Positions 45,647 to 57,300 of a stretch of DNA of 64,000 bases are shown piece by piece. The position numbers and the translations under genes are program-made. The notes beneath the pieces are model-generated. The model was not told where the DNA came from and made no database searches. It saw only the letters and a program-made list of their open reading frames with translations. Source of the stretch: Chrysopilus asiliformis (Eukaryota > Arthropoda > Insecta > Diptera > Rhagionidae); contig OZ035960.1 of NCBI GenBank assembly GCA_964034945.1, positions 18,278,403-18,342,402 of the forward strand, written 5' to 3'. Within the stretch, counting starts at the first letter, position 1, and each line of letters begins with the position of its first letter.

Positions 45647-47569
45647 AAAATCACGCAATGTTGCGACGCAACACTCTCTAAAAAAAATCACGCAATGCGG
45701 CGACGCAACACACTTGGTATGCTGTAGCCCTTACTAAGAAACAAATTGCTAATGATATTCAACAATTTTCTTTTTAATTTCAAATATTTTTCTTGATTTT
45801 TTTTAAAAACTGGTATTTTAAAAAAGGTTGAAAATTTAACTATTACTCAAAACCATTTTTTTTTGCAATTCTCAATGTTTTTTGAAAAAGTTTTTTTAGT
45901 TAAAGGTCCTTAAATATGTTTTAATTCGCATAAAACAAAAGACCTTCGTAAAATAATATTTTTTATAATATATCAAATATCTGCTACTGAAAGTAATATA
46001 GAATTTATCTGTAGTAACAAATCATTGTAACAGCATCATAAATCAAAATGCAAACTTCACGCTAATCCTTTATACCTTGCACGTACTTGTATTACGTAGC
46101 GAGCGTAGGAGGGAAACAGTTGGCGTATTTCAATTTAAACCGCACTAATTCTGAAGTGAAATCCCCTAAGCTCATTTTGATGCGGAGGCAAAATTTACAA
46201 ATTAATTTCCCAACGTTGAAAATCTATTGGAAGCGTGGGAAATCCATCCATTCGCCTATGTTTATGCAAAAATACAAAATTTCATCTGGAGCTTGCTTCA
46301 TTTACAACAAGGGATGTATTTTCGCTCATGCCTGATGTGGTAAATTTATCTGGATTTGCCATGTCACGTCTATATTCTATTTCTGATAGGCAGATGTAAA
46401 ATAATTTTTGAAGAGTTAGAAAAACAGGTAAACAGAATGAAAAAAAAACATTGGATAAGCATCACAGATATTGATTTTTTCTTTCAAGAGTTTATTCACA
46501 AAATTCAGTCATTAATAGAAATTTTAATTATATGAACAGTTAGTTTCTGGTTGAAATACTCGAGAAATTAAATCGAGAATTCCACTTCAGGGATTCTACC
46601 ATGGAGATACGTGTATGATTTGAAGAATAGTAGGTATGGATAATACATCAGGTATGTGTTTTGGTATAAGGAAGCAAAATACTTTGTGTAAACGGTGAAA
46701 GTTTTCATTGTGAACATATCTTAAATACTTGGATAAATATTCGAAAAGATATAATTCTTTCGTATCTGACAATTTAGTGGGTCTTATCGTTCTCTGCTAT
46801 AGTATAAGTTTTGCTCGTTTAAAGAATCCAAATCCACCTGTTGGAAAGAGACTCTGTCTAGATACGATTCATTGGGAAATACAAAACAATGCTATAAATC
46901 TTAGTTTACTCGACATTTCGAAAATAAATATTTCCAAGATCGTAAAAGGAAAACGTTTTCTTCTAACTAATTGAAAGGTTAAATAATTTTCTTGTGTAGA
47001 AAGACGTTTTTTTTAATCAATTTTACTCTATTTTGTTCAAACATTTGTAAAATCTTTATTTATTAAGTAATGAACTGGTGTGCTAGTATTAAACAAAGTA
47101 AGATTAATCGGATTAAATTGTATCTAAGCCATTTGCCTACTGATGATTAAGCAATGTGAGTCTTAGGTGTTTATCGTAAAGGAAACATTTTCTCCTAAAA
47201 TAATTTTCTTGATTCAGCATAATGTTTTGGGATTAGCACCGAAGAGTCTACAGGAAAAAACGAAAATCGATTGCAGTGCTAAAAGTATAAGGAAAAACCA
47301 AAAATGATTGCAGAATTCAACATCGAACCGTCTACGTCTTGTGATGTACGTCTTGTGAAGTTTCGAACATCCTACGGGTGCCTCCAAATTCAAATTTGCT
47401 CAAGGCATTCTGAAGCCTGGATCCGCGCCTGATGGCACGGTTTACTATGACACTAGAACCTAAGGCGGAACTGGATTCCCGGAGTTATGGTACCGAATTT
47501 TCCTGGAAAGAAAAGTCTACTTGTCCGTTAATCATGTCGTCTTCCTGATCTTCAAATTAAAAGTCTTAA
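45647..47569. other. Non-coding DNA, no gene recognised
   Basis: It starts with duplicated TCACGCAATG(C/T)(G/T)GCGACGCAACAC blocks (45651-45715). A less AT-rich part at about 47330-47540 has a short open frame ending at a stop after 30 codons; no domain recognised. The 81-codon ORF at 46729 begins with TTG. Confidence 0.4.
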
Positions 47570-47942
47570 GGTGCCGCTCCACATGAGAGTAAATACGCGA
47601 GTAACGCTCAAAAACTCTCGAGAGTTACTCGGAGGAGGTTGTCTATTTGAGAGTTAATTTCGGAGATTTTTCTCTTTTCAAGACCAATATCTTGATTTTT
47701 TTGACATCTTGTTTTGGTGAGTTCTCGAGAGCTACTAGCGAAATTCAAACGCCGTTCGTATCTGGCGAGCAACTCCCCGAGAGTTCAGTGGATGCGTGTC
47801 GACTAGAAAGTAGAATCACTTTTGACAGCTCGCAGAAACTAGCTTGCGAGTTTTTGCGAGCGACTCTCAGAGGCGTGTCCATTTGCGAGTACCTGCTATT
47901 GAGAGGTTCTCGCCGGTATTTACTCTCATGTGGAGCGGCACC
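47570..47942 (+). mobile_element. TIR MITE, family P, copy 2 (TTAA flanks)
   Basis: The ends GGTGCCGCTCCACATGAG and CTCATGTGGAGCGGCACC are perfect inverted repeats between TTAA sites (47566-47569, 47943-47946). The body matches copy 1 at 31983-32337 closely but keeps extra segments. A ~99-codon frame starting at TTG overlaps the body and runs into the right TIR; no ATG. Confidence 0.9.
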
Positions 47943-47946
47943 TTAA

Positions 47947-48972
47947 GAAAACCTTAAATGTTTAAAATAGTGAAAACTAAAAAGACAGCTGTTACAGGAA
48001 ATAAGAAATACTATTTCTACAAGGTAAGAAAAAAATTCCAATTAATTAAAATCGAGGTTTAAAATCTATTAAAAAGCTAATATATTTCAGTTACTATCCG
48101 TGAATATAATTTCAACTGTATTGGTTGATAATTATCCCTTTTGGAAATATATTACATATAAACGTGTAAAAAAATATTGTCGTTTTCGCTTTTGACAAAA
48201 TTAAAGTTCCTTTATATCATTAAATTTTAATGTTAAATTAAATGCTGCTTCCTAAATCCGATTAAGTGTGATTATATTCGCCAGACATAATTAGCGTTCC
48301 ACTTCAACTCACCATCTAATATATGTCCCTATACATATTTTTGGCAAAATGGGGGACACAAAATATAAATTAAATTTTCTGTCGCATATGATATTTCATA
48401 CAATCAACACCATAATATAACATTAAATTCAATCTATATTTATGTACATGTGTGTAAATGGTATCCAATAAAACAGTGCCAAGCACATTCAGGACATGAC
48501 GGCATCATAATCAGAACTCGAATTCCATAAACGTAACTATGCCATGGTTATGAAGTGTTATACATGTACAGATAGATGTCCATATGTATGGTATAAAACG
48601 CATCCGTATCCGCAGGGGCAGGAAATGTATTTGTGGCACACGATAGGTGACTCATGAATTTAAACATCCGGCTATGATGTACACATAGTCAGAGTTAAAT
48701 TTCATTTTATCGGATTAAAATTTCATTACATTTACTACACACAATCTCAATAATCAGTGAAAAAAAAAATTTTTTTTTGTGGTAAATTATGTACAGAATA
48801 TAAATTTTCTAAATTTATAATTTTGTTTGGATAATTAGAAAACAAATATTTCATGATATTGATAATAATTTTGCCAAGATTTTGAGGTTCTCGAATCACA
48901 AATTATTTGTCAGGTTTTTGGTTTTTTTTTCAGGTGGTGGTTTTTTGCAATTAACAATCATTTATCTTTAAA
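47947..48972. other. AT-rich non-coding DNA
   Basis: Nothing recognised; the less AT-rich part at about 48470-48680 has no open frame of note. Confidence 0.4.
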
Positions 48973-49365
48973 GGTGCCGCTCCACATGAGAGTAAATGCC
49001 GCCGAGAACCTCTCGATAGCAGCTACTCGCAAATGGACACGTCTCTGAGAGTCGCTCGCAGAAACTCGCAAAAACTCGCGAGCTAGTTTATGCGAGCTAG
49101 TTTCTGCGAGCTGTCAAAAGTGATTCTACTTTCTAGTCGACACGCATCCAACTCTCGGGGAGTTGCTCGACAGATACGAACGACGTTTGAATTTTGCTAA
49201 TAGCTCTCGAGAACTCGCCAAAGCAAGATGTCAAAAAAATCAAGATATTGGTCTTGAAAAGAGAAAAATCGCCGAAATTAACTCTCATGTGGACAACCTC
49301 CTGCGAGTAACTTTCGAGAGTTTTTGAGAGTTACTGGCGTATTCACTCTCATGTGGAGCGGAACC
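48973..49365 (-). mobile_element. TIR MITE, family P, copy 3 (inverted)
   Basis: The ends GGTGCCGCTCCACATGAG and CTCATGTGGAGCGGAACC match, with one mutation. Internal motifs run in the opposite order to copies 1 and 2. The flanks are TTTAAA at the left and TTTAGG at the right, so an exact TTAA duplication is not preserved. It lies about 1 kb from copy 2 in inverted orientation. Confidence 0.85.
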
Positions 49366-49493
49366 TTTAGGTTGGTTTGAAAACCAAAAAACGATCTTTC
49401 GGATTGAGTATTGAAGGGGTATAAAAAGAAGGTGTGATAGCAAGGGTAGGAATATTTTTAATGCTTTGAGATTATCAAGTTAAAAACATAACA

Positions 49494-50029
49494 AAAGCTA
49501 TAATTGCCAATCTGGCAATCATTGGAGACCCGTATGGTGATATTCGTATCAAAATTCGAACAGTTGTACCAAAATTCCACTTTGAAGTCAAACTTTCCAA
49601 TAAGATTTTTTAAAATTTATTCCAATTGGATTTTGATGTATGGGAGTTTTATGTAGAATCATATCCTAAATAACTTTTGTTCTTGCACTTTTTAAGATGC
49701 ACCGTTTTTGAGATATTCACAAAAAATGTTTTCGTTCGTATGGGGGGTACCCCCCCCCTAATGGTCCGTTTTTGCCCATTAACGAACTTAGCCTCGCATT
49801 TTACGAAAAACGGATCTGCGCAAACTTTCAAGTCTCTAGCTCAATCCGTGCGCCCGCAATCCGCGCCACAGACGGACAGACAGAAGGACGGACATGCAGA
49901 AATTAATTATTTTTATTATTCTAAACACACTGGTGTAATTCATTTTTTTTGTGTGAAGCGGGATCTTGGCGTTACAAACGGTAAGGCAAAGTTAATATAC
50001 CCTTTGGTTTCACCATACGGGTATAAAAA
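49494..50029 (+). repeat. Family R, near full-length copy
   Basis: It has AAACATAACAAAAGC to CACCATACGGGTATAAAAA with all internal blocks. The tetranucleotide tract is reduced to ACAGACGGACAGACAGAAGG. It is inserted next to a run of five A bases. Confidence 0.92.
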
Positions 50030-51776
50030 TTGTGACCGTCTCGGAAATTCCGGGACATGTATTTAGTCTATCTTTACGTCCGTCGTACACTTGAGCTAAG
50101 CGAGCTCAACTACGTGAGCTAAGTTTCTCGCTGAAAGTAAAATTCTTAGCATTTGCGAAACTATGAAACTACGTCGCCTAGTCATGGGCGACACGGACTA
50201 AGTACCTACAGTAAAGTTTAGGGGTTCCTTCATTCCGCGAACATCAAGAATTTGAAACGATTTGCCATCCGATGTGTTCACCCCGGACTATAACCCGCCG
50301 AAATTCAAGGAGAACATAAACCGAAATTTCCTTTTGTCCTTGCGACCATCCTGAGTTGCGCTTCGGCATGTCCCTTGAAAAACGTTTCCTCTTCAAAATA
50401 CTAAAAAAATTATCTTTAAATTTAATAGCGTTTGTTACTTATTGTAATATACATATGTTTGCATGAACATCCCGAAAATATATTATTCCAAATCCTGACA
50501 TTTTCCCAGTGGCAACAGTTATCAGTGGTCAAAATAATTAATTACCGCTTAGATGATAATTAAAGAGATGTGATTTTGGCAAACTTTCGACATGCGATTT
50601 TTTTTTACTGAAAATGTGAGGACAGAAGAAAAAATGTCGTTTGTGCTTATCAACGTGAATTGTTATTGACTCAGGCATGTCGCAAGCTTCATAATGTCAT
50701 TTACCCTCGGAAAACCGTTAAAAAGTCTTGAGTCAGCATATTTGCGAAAAGCTTATAATTTCCAATTTCCATTTACTACAATGTACTATACAGCGACTTT
50801 ATGATTATCTTGTATCCAACCCCCGAGTCATCTTCTATATGAATACACGCTACTAACGGCTATCAAAACGTTCGTCCCTACATAATAACAGATATGTGTA
50901 TGCCGATAAGTCTAATATACCAACTACTCGTAAATGCCTTCTGTGCTGTACAGACACCCAGCAGAAAGTGACGAAACGTGCAGCAACGTCGAGAAACATC
51001 GTAAAAACGACCAAAAAAGAAATTTTCCTAATTGTCATCCGTGTCGACATAATGAACTTGGCACTTGTTAAAATCTGCAACATCATCAACATTGAGTTAG
51101 ATTTCCAGGATAAAAAGGGGTAGGTCTATTCGTACTTGATGCGAATGGCTATACGGTTGTGATTCCTTCAGTCGCCTGGCCCCCTCCTCCCCCTCCCCAC
51201 CTGCTCAGCCCTGCTATAACCAGATGAAGGTTTTAAACCTCATGAATGAATGCATTCTATAATTGTGTTATCCCATCATGCACGGTTAGAGAGACAAGAC
51301 AAGGTAGACAGATAGAGATTGCGGTTGGGGTTGAAGTTTTTAGTTGATAGCGAAGATAATGGAATCGCAATTCTAGATTCTAGAGGCAGCACAGCCTAGC
51401 TTCCGAATCCTATCTGTTTGGATCACATTCAGCAAAACTATCTCGGCATTCAATTTTGAATGATTTATCTGCACAATCTCTCTTGTTTTATGGTTGAAAT
51501 GAAATGTCAAATGAAATTGTCTCTTTGTTACAATCGAAAAGACAAAAAAGCACTACATAAATTACGAAATAGACGAAAATGTGAATACATTGCGATATAC
51601 CTTCTAGTATTAGATCTATCTCTGGAAGGAAGATTATAATTTGATTTCGTCAAGAGATTTTTTTTTTGTGATTTTTATAATATCCTTAACAAAAAAAAAA
51701 TTCACCGTGTTAATGCCCTGTTGGAAAAAATGAACAAACAGTTTCCAATCACAAAATGGGTTCAAAAAATTAGAAA
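50030..51776. other. Non-coding DNA, no gene recognised
   Basis: Moderately complex sequence. A GTG-started 75-codon frame at 50896-51123 contains CLLCC but no ATG and no clear domain. A pyrimidine-rich patch (about 51175-51215) and a GACAGATAGAGA run are simple sequence. Confidence 0.4.
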
Positions 51777-52097
51777 AAACATAACAAAAGCTATAATTGC
51801 CTATCTGGCAATCATTGGAGACCCGTATGGTGATATTCGTATCAAAATTGGAACAGTTGTACCAAAATTCCACTTTGAAGTCAAACTTTCCAATAAGATT
51901 TTTTAAAATTTATTCCAATTGGATTTTGATGTATGGGAGTTTTATGCAGAATTATATCCTAAATAACTTTTGTTCTTCCACTTTTTTGATAAGATGCACC
52001 GTTTTTGAGATATTCCGAAAAACCGTTTTCGTTCGTATGGGGGGTACCCCCCCTAATGGTCCATTTTTGTCCATTAACGAACTTAGCCTCGCATGTT

Positions 52098-53377
52098 GGT
52101 TTGGTTGGTTGGTTGGTTTGATAGGAGGGGGGTTCACCAGGGAACCCCACGCACGAAGGCCTCAAATTGGGCCCATTGTACACCTCCGATGTCCCTCGCT
52201 GGAGCAGATTGAGCTCAAGTACGGTTGTTTAGCCATCCCGCCAGTGCTATATATTTCCGAATCGGCTCCCAGCCCTGAGTTCCTGCCTCATGGAGTTCCT
52301 CTAGAAAGGGATAGCCGAAGCATTTGACGCGAGTACGGGTTAAGGCTGGACAGTGACACAAAAAGTGCTCCACCGTTTCCGGCTCTTCTCCGCAGCCCCT
52401 GCATTGTGGATTATCCACCAGCCTCATCTTGAAAGCGTGATCCTTCAGGAGGGAGTGCCCAGTTAGAATCCAAGTCGTTAGACGAAGGGGATTCCGTTCC
52501 AGATTTAAGAGGCTCTTAGTAAGGTTTGCATTTAAGCCACCCCATAATTCCTTTGTTGTAGTGCCGATCTGACACATGGACCAAAGTTGTTGGTTCTCCT
52601 GATCCGCCCACTGCTTAAGTTGCAGTTTAAGGGTTTGAATCGGAAACCCAACAGAAATGGGTTGACTGTCCATACATGTACCCTTACGAGCAAGTTCATC
52701 TGCCTTCTCATTTCCAGGAATATTACTATGCCCAGGAACCCAAACCATTTTAAGGTGGTTGGTTTCGGAGAGTCTCTTTAGGTCTTCCTTACATGACTGC
52801 ACAAGCTTAGATTTGGCAGTGTGTGAAGAAATCGCTTTGATGGCTGCTTGACTGTCTGAGCAGATGCAGATATCCTTTTCAGTCACTGCAAGGTCCAACA
52901 GAAGCAGACTCGCTTTTTTGATTGCCATTACTTCGGCTTGAAAGACCGTAGCATGGTTGTCTAATTTGAACGATCGCTCCACTCCGAGCTCCTCGCAGAA
53001 CAGTCCAGCGCCAGTCAGGTTATCCATCTTGGAGCCGTCTGTATATACCGTTATGTCCGCTTCAGGTGGTGTGACAACTCCTGTCTCCCACTTGTCCCGG
53101 AGATCAATGCTCTTACAAACATTGGCCTCCAGGTAGGACTCCGGCTGCAAGTCGCTTTCTAAAGATAGAGCGGGTACTTTAGACTTTACGAAATCGATAA
53201 TGGACTCATGTGGAACTCCCTGTCCCGCATGAGTCCAAGTTCCGGCGAGGTGTAGCCTTATGGCCGCCCCCGCCGCCATATGTTTAACGTGCAGCTCGAT
53301 AGGGGGTAGATTCAAGATAACCTCCATTGACCTTGTAGAGGTGGATCTTAAAGCGCCCAATGTGCTCAAACAGCACT
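52098..53377 (-). mobile_element. 5'-truncated non-LTR retrotransposon (RNase H-bearing)
   Basis: A 1280-bp insertion flanked by a perfect 12-bp duplication GCCTCGCATGTT (52086-52097 and 53378-53389). On the minus strand it consists of the C-terminal part of ORF2 (from 53377), a ~117-bp 3' untranslated part and a tail of CCAA-type tetranucleotides ending at 52098. Reverse transcriptase and endonuclease are missing because of 5' truncation. A second, 79-bp copy of the same 3' end lies at 28755-28833. An RNase H domain followed by a Cys/His knuckle is typical of I-like, LOA-like and related clades; I cannot choose among them. Confidence 0.95.
52215..53377 (-). CDS. Non-LTR retrotransposon ORF2, C-terminal RNase H part (5'-truncated)
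   Basis: The frame is open from the truncation point to a stop at 52215, about 387 codons. Counting from the TTG codon at 53369: residues 1-40 look like the end of the RT/thumb-linker region (EVILNLPPIELHV). RNase H1 spans about 105-235, with all expected acids visible: D111 in YTDGS, E146 in QAE, D172 in CSDSQ, and D224 in EKADELA, plus the flexible-loop H214 in WVPGHSNIPGN. A C-x2-C-x8-H-x4-C knuckle follows at 323-340 (CRGC...H...C). RNase H would remove RNA from the RNA-cDNA hybrid. There is no real start codon, because the 5' part was never inserted. The undamaged frame points to a young insertion. Confidence 0.93.
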
Positions 53378-53453
53378 GCCTCGCATGTTACGAGAAACGG
53401 AACCACGCAAAATTTCAAGTGCCTAGCTCAATCCGTGCGCCCGCAATCCGCGC

Positions 53454-53484
<31 letters not shown>

Positions 53485-53681
53485 GGACAGACGGACAGAC
53501 AGACGGACAGACAGACGGACAGATAGACGGACAGACGGACGGACATGCAAAATTCAATTTTTTTTTATCATTCTAAACACACTGGTGTAATTCATTTTTG
53601 TGTGTGATAACGGGATCTTGGCGTTACAAACGGTAAGGCAAAGTTAGTATACCCTTTGGTTTCACCATACGGGTATAAAAA

Positions 53682-54000
53682 CCGCGCCTTTTCTCGGTAC
53701 TACACTCTTGCCGAGTGCACTCTAATCACGATGAAGGCGAGAGTGTAGATGTGGCATTTGACTTGCTGTGCTGTGATTCGCCTTAGTTTAGCTGTTGTCG
53801 GAGCAGTGCCGTTTGCACCAACGAGACTTAGCAACTTATGTACAACTTAAAATATTTAAGTCGCAGAATTTCTATGGTTTAAGTAGGTTAACCACAACTT
53901 AATTTTTTCAGAATAGTACGCGCAAACGGGCCTAAGTCTAGCAATTGTGATAACCGCTCACTTCCTTCTTACCCCTTGCCTAAATGAATTCACCTCCTTA
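53682..54000. other. Short spacer, possibly a small TIR fragment
   Basis: GTGCCGTTTGC at about 53806 and GCGCAAACGGGCC at about 53921 could be a degraded inverted pair around ~125 bp. The match is too short to call an element. Confidence 0.3.
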
Positions 54001-54342
54001 AGATTGAGTTACATTGCGACGACAAGGCGACTCGAGGCGTCAACGAGAGTCGCGCGACATTGTCGTTATCGTCATCCAAGTTACATAACCAGAGCTGCGG
54101 GCACGCGACAAACAATCCCATAACCATACAAATTTTTTTTTTAAAGTAAAAGATGAGAGTGCACTCTGGTTAATTTCTGCATTTTGAGAAAATTGCCAAT
54201 TTTTCACCAAAAGAGAGCAACTCAAACACAATTAATCTAACCAAACAATTCAACTGTTATTCGATGTCGTCGCGACAAAAGTTCAATTTTTCAAACTTTG
54301 GTGGCATTGTCGTGTCGCTGTCGTCGCAATGTAACTCAGGCT
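54001..54342. mobile_element. TTA-flanked MITE, family H5
   Basis: The ends AGATTGAGTTACATTGCGAC and GTCGCAATGTAACTCAGGCT (continuing as ...GACGACA) are inverted over 24 bases with two mismatches. TTA flanks both sides (53998-54000, 54343-54345). Subterminal CGACATTGTCG-like motifs recur. Non-coding; PIF/Harbinger-type by size and target. Confidence 0.85.
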
Positions 54343-54345
54343 TTA

Positions 54346-57300
54346 CATCTAGTTTTAGTGTGCGGTGACTGAGTGATCAATTCAAAGTTTCTGGCTTTTG
54401 GGTTGTTGATTTTTTGCTGCATTTTAAGCTAAATCAGTAGCATTAGTTTTTCCAGATTTCATCTTACGAAGTTATTGAGTGACACGAAAGGGACTCGCTG
54501 CATGTGGGCAAGAATGTGGATGTGTTTGACAAACTCATGTTGGCCCAAATCTTACGACACGTTCGCCGCAGATTGATTCATCAGTACTCGGTAAGAATGT
54601 AGTGGCATAAAAAATTTTGTAGAAAATGTTCTCAAAAATGTTGTTTTCTTTAAATATTCGTAAAAGTTTTCAGGGGAGAAGGCCTATTCGTAGAGTGATA
54701 ATTTTATAAGCAGGAGAAGAGAGGGGGGAGGGATGTCTGTTACGCAACAAAAGACTTGATTAGGATGAAAACCAAGGAAAATCGATTAAATATTACGAAA
54801 AGTTTTGATGGTGGGTTAGGAGGGATGAGGAAAGGCGGAGGAAAGGGATTTTGCTGTAATTGTGGAAATGACAATGCCTTCAGAGGCCTGAATGATATCA
54901 GCAGAGGAGGTCGGTGTTTACTTTCAGCTAACAGCATGGTGTGGCTTAAAAAGGGTATTTTTTAGGACGCCAAAATTGCGAAAACATTTTAAAGGTTTCG
55001 GTAACCGAAAAACTGAAGCCTTTGTTTTAACAATCCCCTTGCGGGATTTAAATTTCGAGCGGAAAAAGTTTGCTTAAAAATTCGGTGAGATTTTGTTCCT
55101 AATGGTAACCAAGTGAAAATGTATCATCGGAAGTGGGAGTTCTGGGGAGTTAAGTTTGATTATAAGTCAATGACGGATAAAAATCGCGTTCTACTCTTTT
55201 GTTAAAATATATGTATATGTGTGGCGCTACATCTCAAATGGGACAGGGCCTTCTCATGAAGTTCATAACAGTTTTCTTCCCTACTTCGTACCTACAAATC
55301 TACATGGATTACGAACCATGGATGAATTGCAACATTTGTAAGGTTTTTTTGTATGCAATGTAAAATTATGAAAAGAATAATATTAGGGCAAAGTGTGGCA
55401 ATTTCAGACACGGAGCACTTTCATACAGCTTGAAAAATATGTGGAAACCGAGACTCTTCTTTAAAAAATGTGTCCATAATATACGTCACAATTTTTGAAG
55501 GTCCTGCTGTTTTATGATGTCGGTACTACATATTTTCACACAAAAAAAAAATTGCCAGAAAGTGCTAAGGAGGTTCGCAAAAAGTCTAAAATTAGATTTT
55601 ATTTCGGGAGAATTTTCCACCCGAAAATAAAAATTGGAGAAAAAACAAACACGAGATGACTTTACGATTCTGTAGACATTTTGATAATTTTTATAGTTTC
55701 GAAAGTTCAGAGATCACTAATTAATCGCTTTTAAAGTAATTCGTATGAATTTTAAAAAGTTACAAGTTTTATTTCTAAAAACCGTGCAAACTTTCGAAGG
55801 CAGTAAAAAAAACCTTCTGAAAAGTTACATCATTAAAAAAATCGCAAATGTGTATATTTTTATATGCAAATCAGAAAATAATTTTGCGAATTTCCATGAA
55901 TTTAGGTCGTTATTCCAATGCAAAAGGAATGATAAAAATTTATTCACTGGAGAATTTCCTTTTGACGTAATTGACATAAAGTTTCGCCAACTTTTAAACT
56001 TAATACAACTAATATTTCATTTAAATTTATTACCAAAAGCAGAAATAGATAAAAGGAAACAAGCTTAAAGTCAAATTATCGCTTCATTACCTTCAAATAT
56101 ATTCCGTCATTAAATCAATTTTCAGTCATTTCTTTCCGCCCGTCATTTTTTTTTATTAAGAAAATAATAAGAAAAAATAATAGATTTCTAGCTTTAGAGA
56201 CTGATATTATTTGTTAAAGGAGAACAATGGAAAATTGTTTTTGGCTGGTGAACCTTTTCCGTTTTTGCAAAGGCGACGGAATTTATCAGAATAATATTAA
56301 ACCCTAGGAATCGTCATCTCATTAATGACAGAATACAACAAATTACAAGCAATTAAAAGAGTTGTCTAAAGTTGGGTCCCCATTCTCAATTGGGGCCATT
56401 AAATTGTTGTTAATTAAACAAATTACTCAACTGAGAACTCTATTTCGAGACAAAAACAAGAATGACGATGATGATGCTGTGGAAAGAGTTTAACTTTTTT
56501 TCTTATTACAGTTTTGTTTTAAATTTTTCTCGTTTATATATTTTTTTTCAAATCGAAATGGCAACAGAAAAAAAAAACTCCAGAAACGAAATGAACGACC
56601 AAAAAGAAAACTCTTGAGGAAAAATACAAGGAAAAGTTCATTTCCCAGGTTAACTTGGCTAAAGCTAATGAGTTTTCAAGACTGGATAATTTGTTATTGC
56701 GATTAATCTGCATGCAGTAAGATAAGTTTGCGTGTTGCAGAAAATTTTCTTTCCAAAATCCTTGGTAAACGAAACGGAAAAAATACCTCCTACGGAATAG
56801 TGGGAAAAGTTGTTTTCCGCCAATTTCTTGAAATTCACTTTAGTCCTGCATAGTGCTGACAGAATCATTCGAGTTTTTCGAGTCTTTTTTTCCTTCTTTT
56901 TTTCTTTTTTTTTTTGTGTAAAGCAGAGCATCTCATTTATAAGTTGCATTAAAGGGCAAGAATTTCACTTCGATTCAGTGCCGTTTTAAGAGTTTTTGGT
57001 TCTGTATCGTATTTCCAGCGTTAATCCTTTTATGACTTTCACGTCCATCGAATTGAAGTTCGTTTTTGTCCGCGAAAGTCGCATGGAAAATTTCCACAAT
57101 TCTAAAGGAGAAAGAAGAAGAAAAGGATGAAATTATACTCATTCTTGTGCTAGACGAATTCTCTACTTTTCGGCTGTTTTTTGTTGTTTGTGTTTCTTGT
57201 TTTCCAAGAGATTTTCTCGATTGCTGCAAATGGATATCTTAATATAGACGTTTACGTAAGGAGCTAGAGATATTTTCTAGTCGGTGATGGTCTAATAGAT

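Larger units (their letters stand above)
51777..53681 (+). repeat. Family R copy split by a retrotransposon
   Basis: The left part (51777-52097) runs from AAACATAAC to GCCTCGCATGTT. The right part (53378-53681) resumes with the duplicated GCCTCGCATGTT and continues through a long (ACAG)(ACGG) tract (about 53457-53545) to CACCATACGGGTATAAAAA. Together they form one complete R copy, so the retrotransposon fragment is younger. Confidence 0.95.

Noticed and set aside
50896..51123. 75-codon frame with RKCLLCC, reminiscent of a transposase Cys-rich tail
   Set aside because: No ATG, only one Cys cluster and no flanking element ends; too little to call.
53806..53932. Small inverted pair GTGCCGTTTGC / GCGCAAACGG
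   Set aside because: The arms are only about 10 bases and inexact; expected by chance at this scale.
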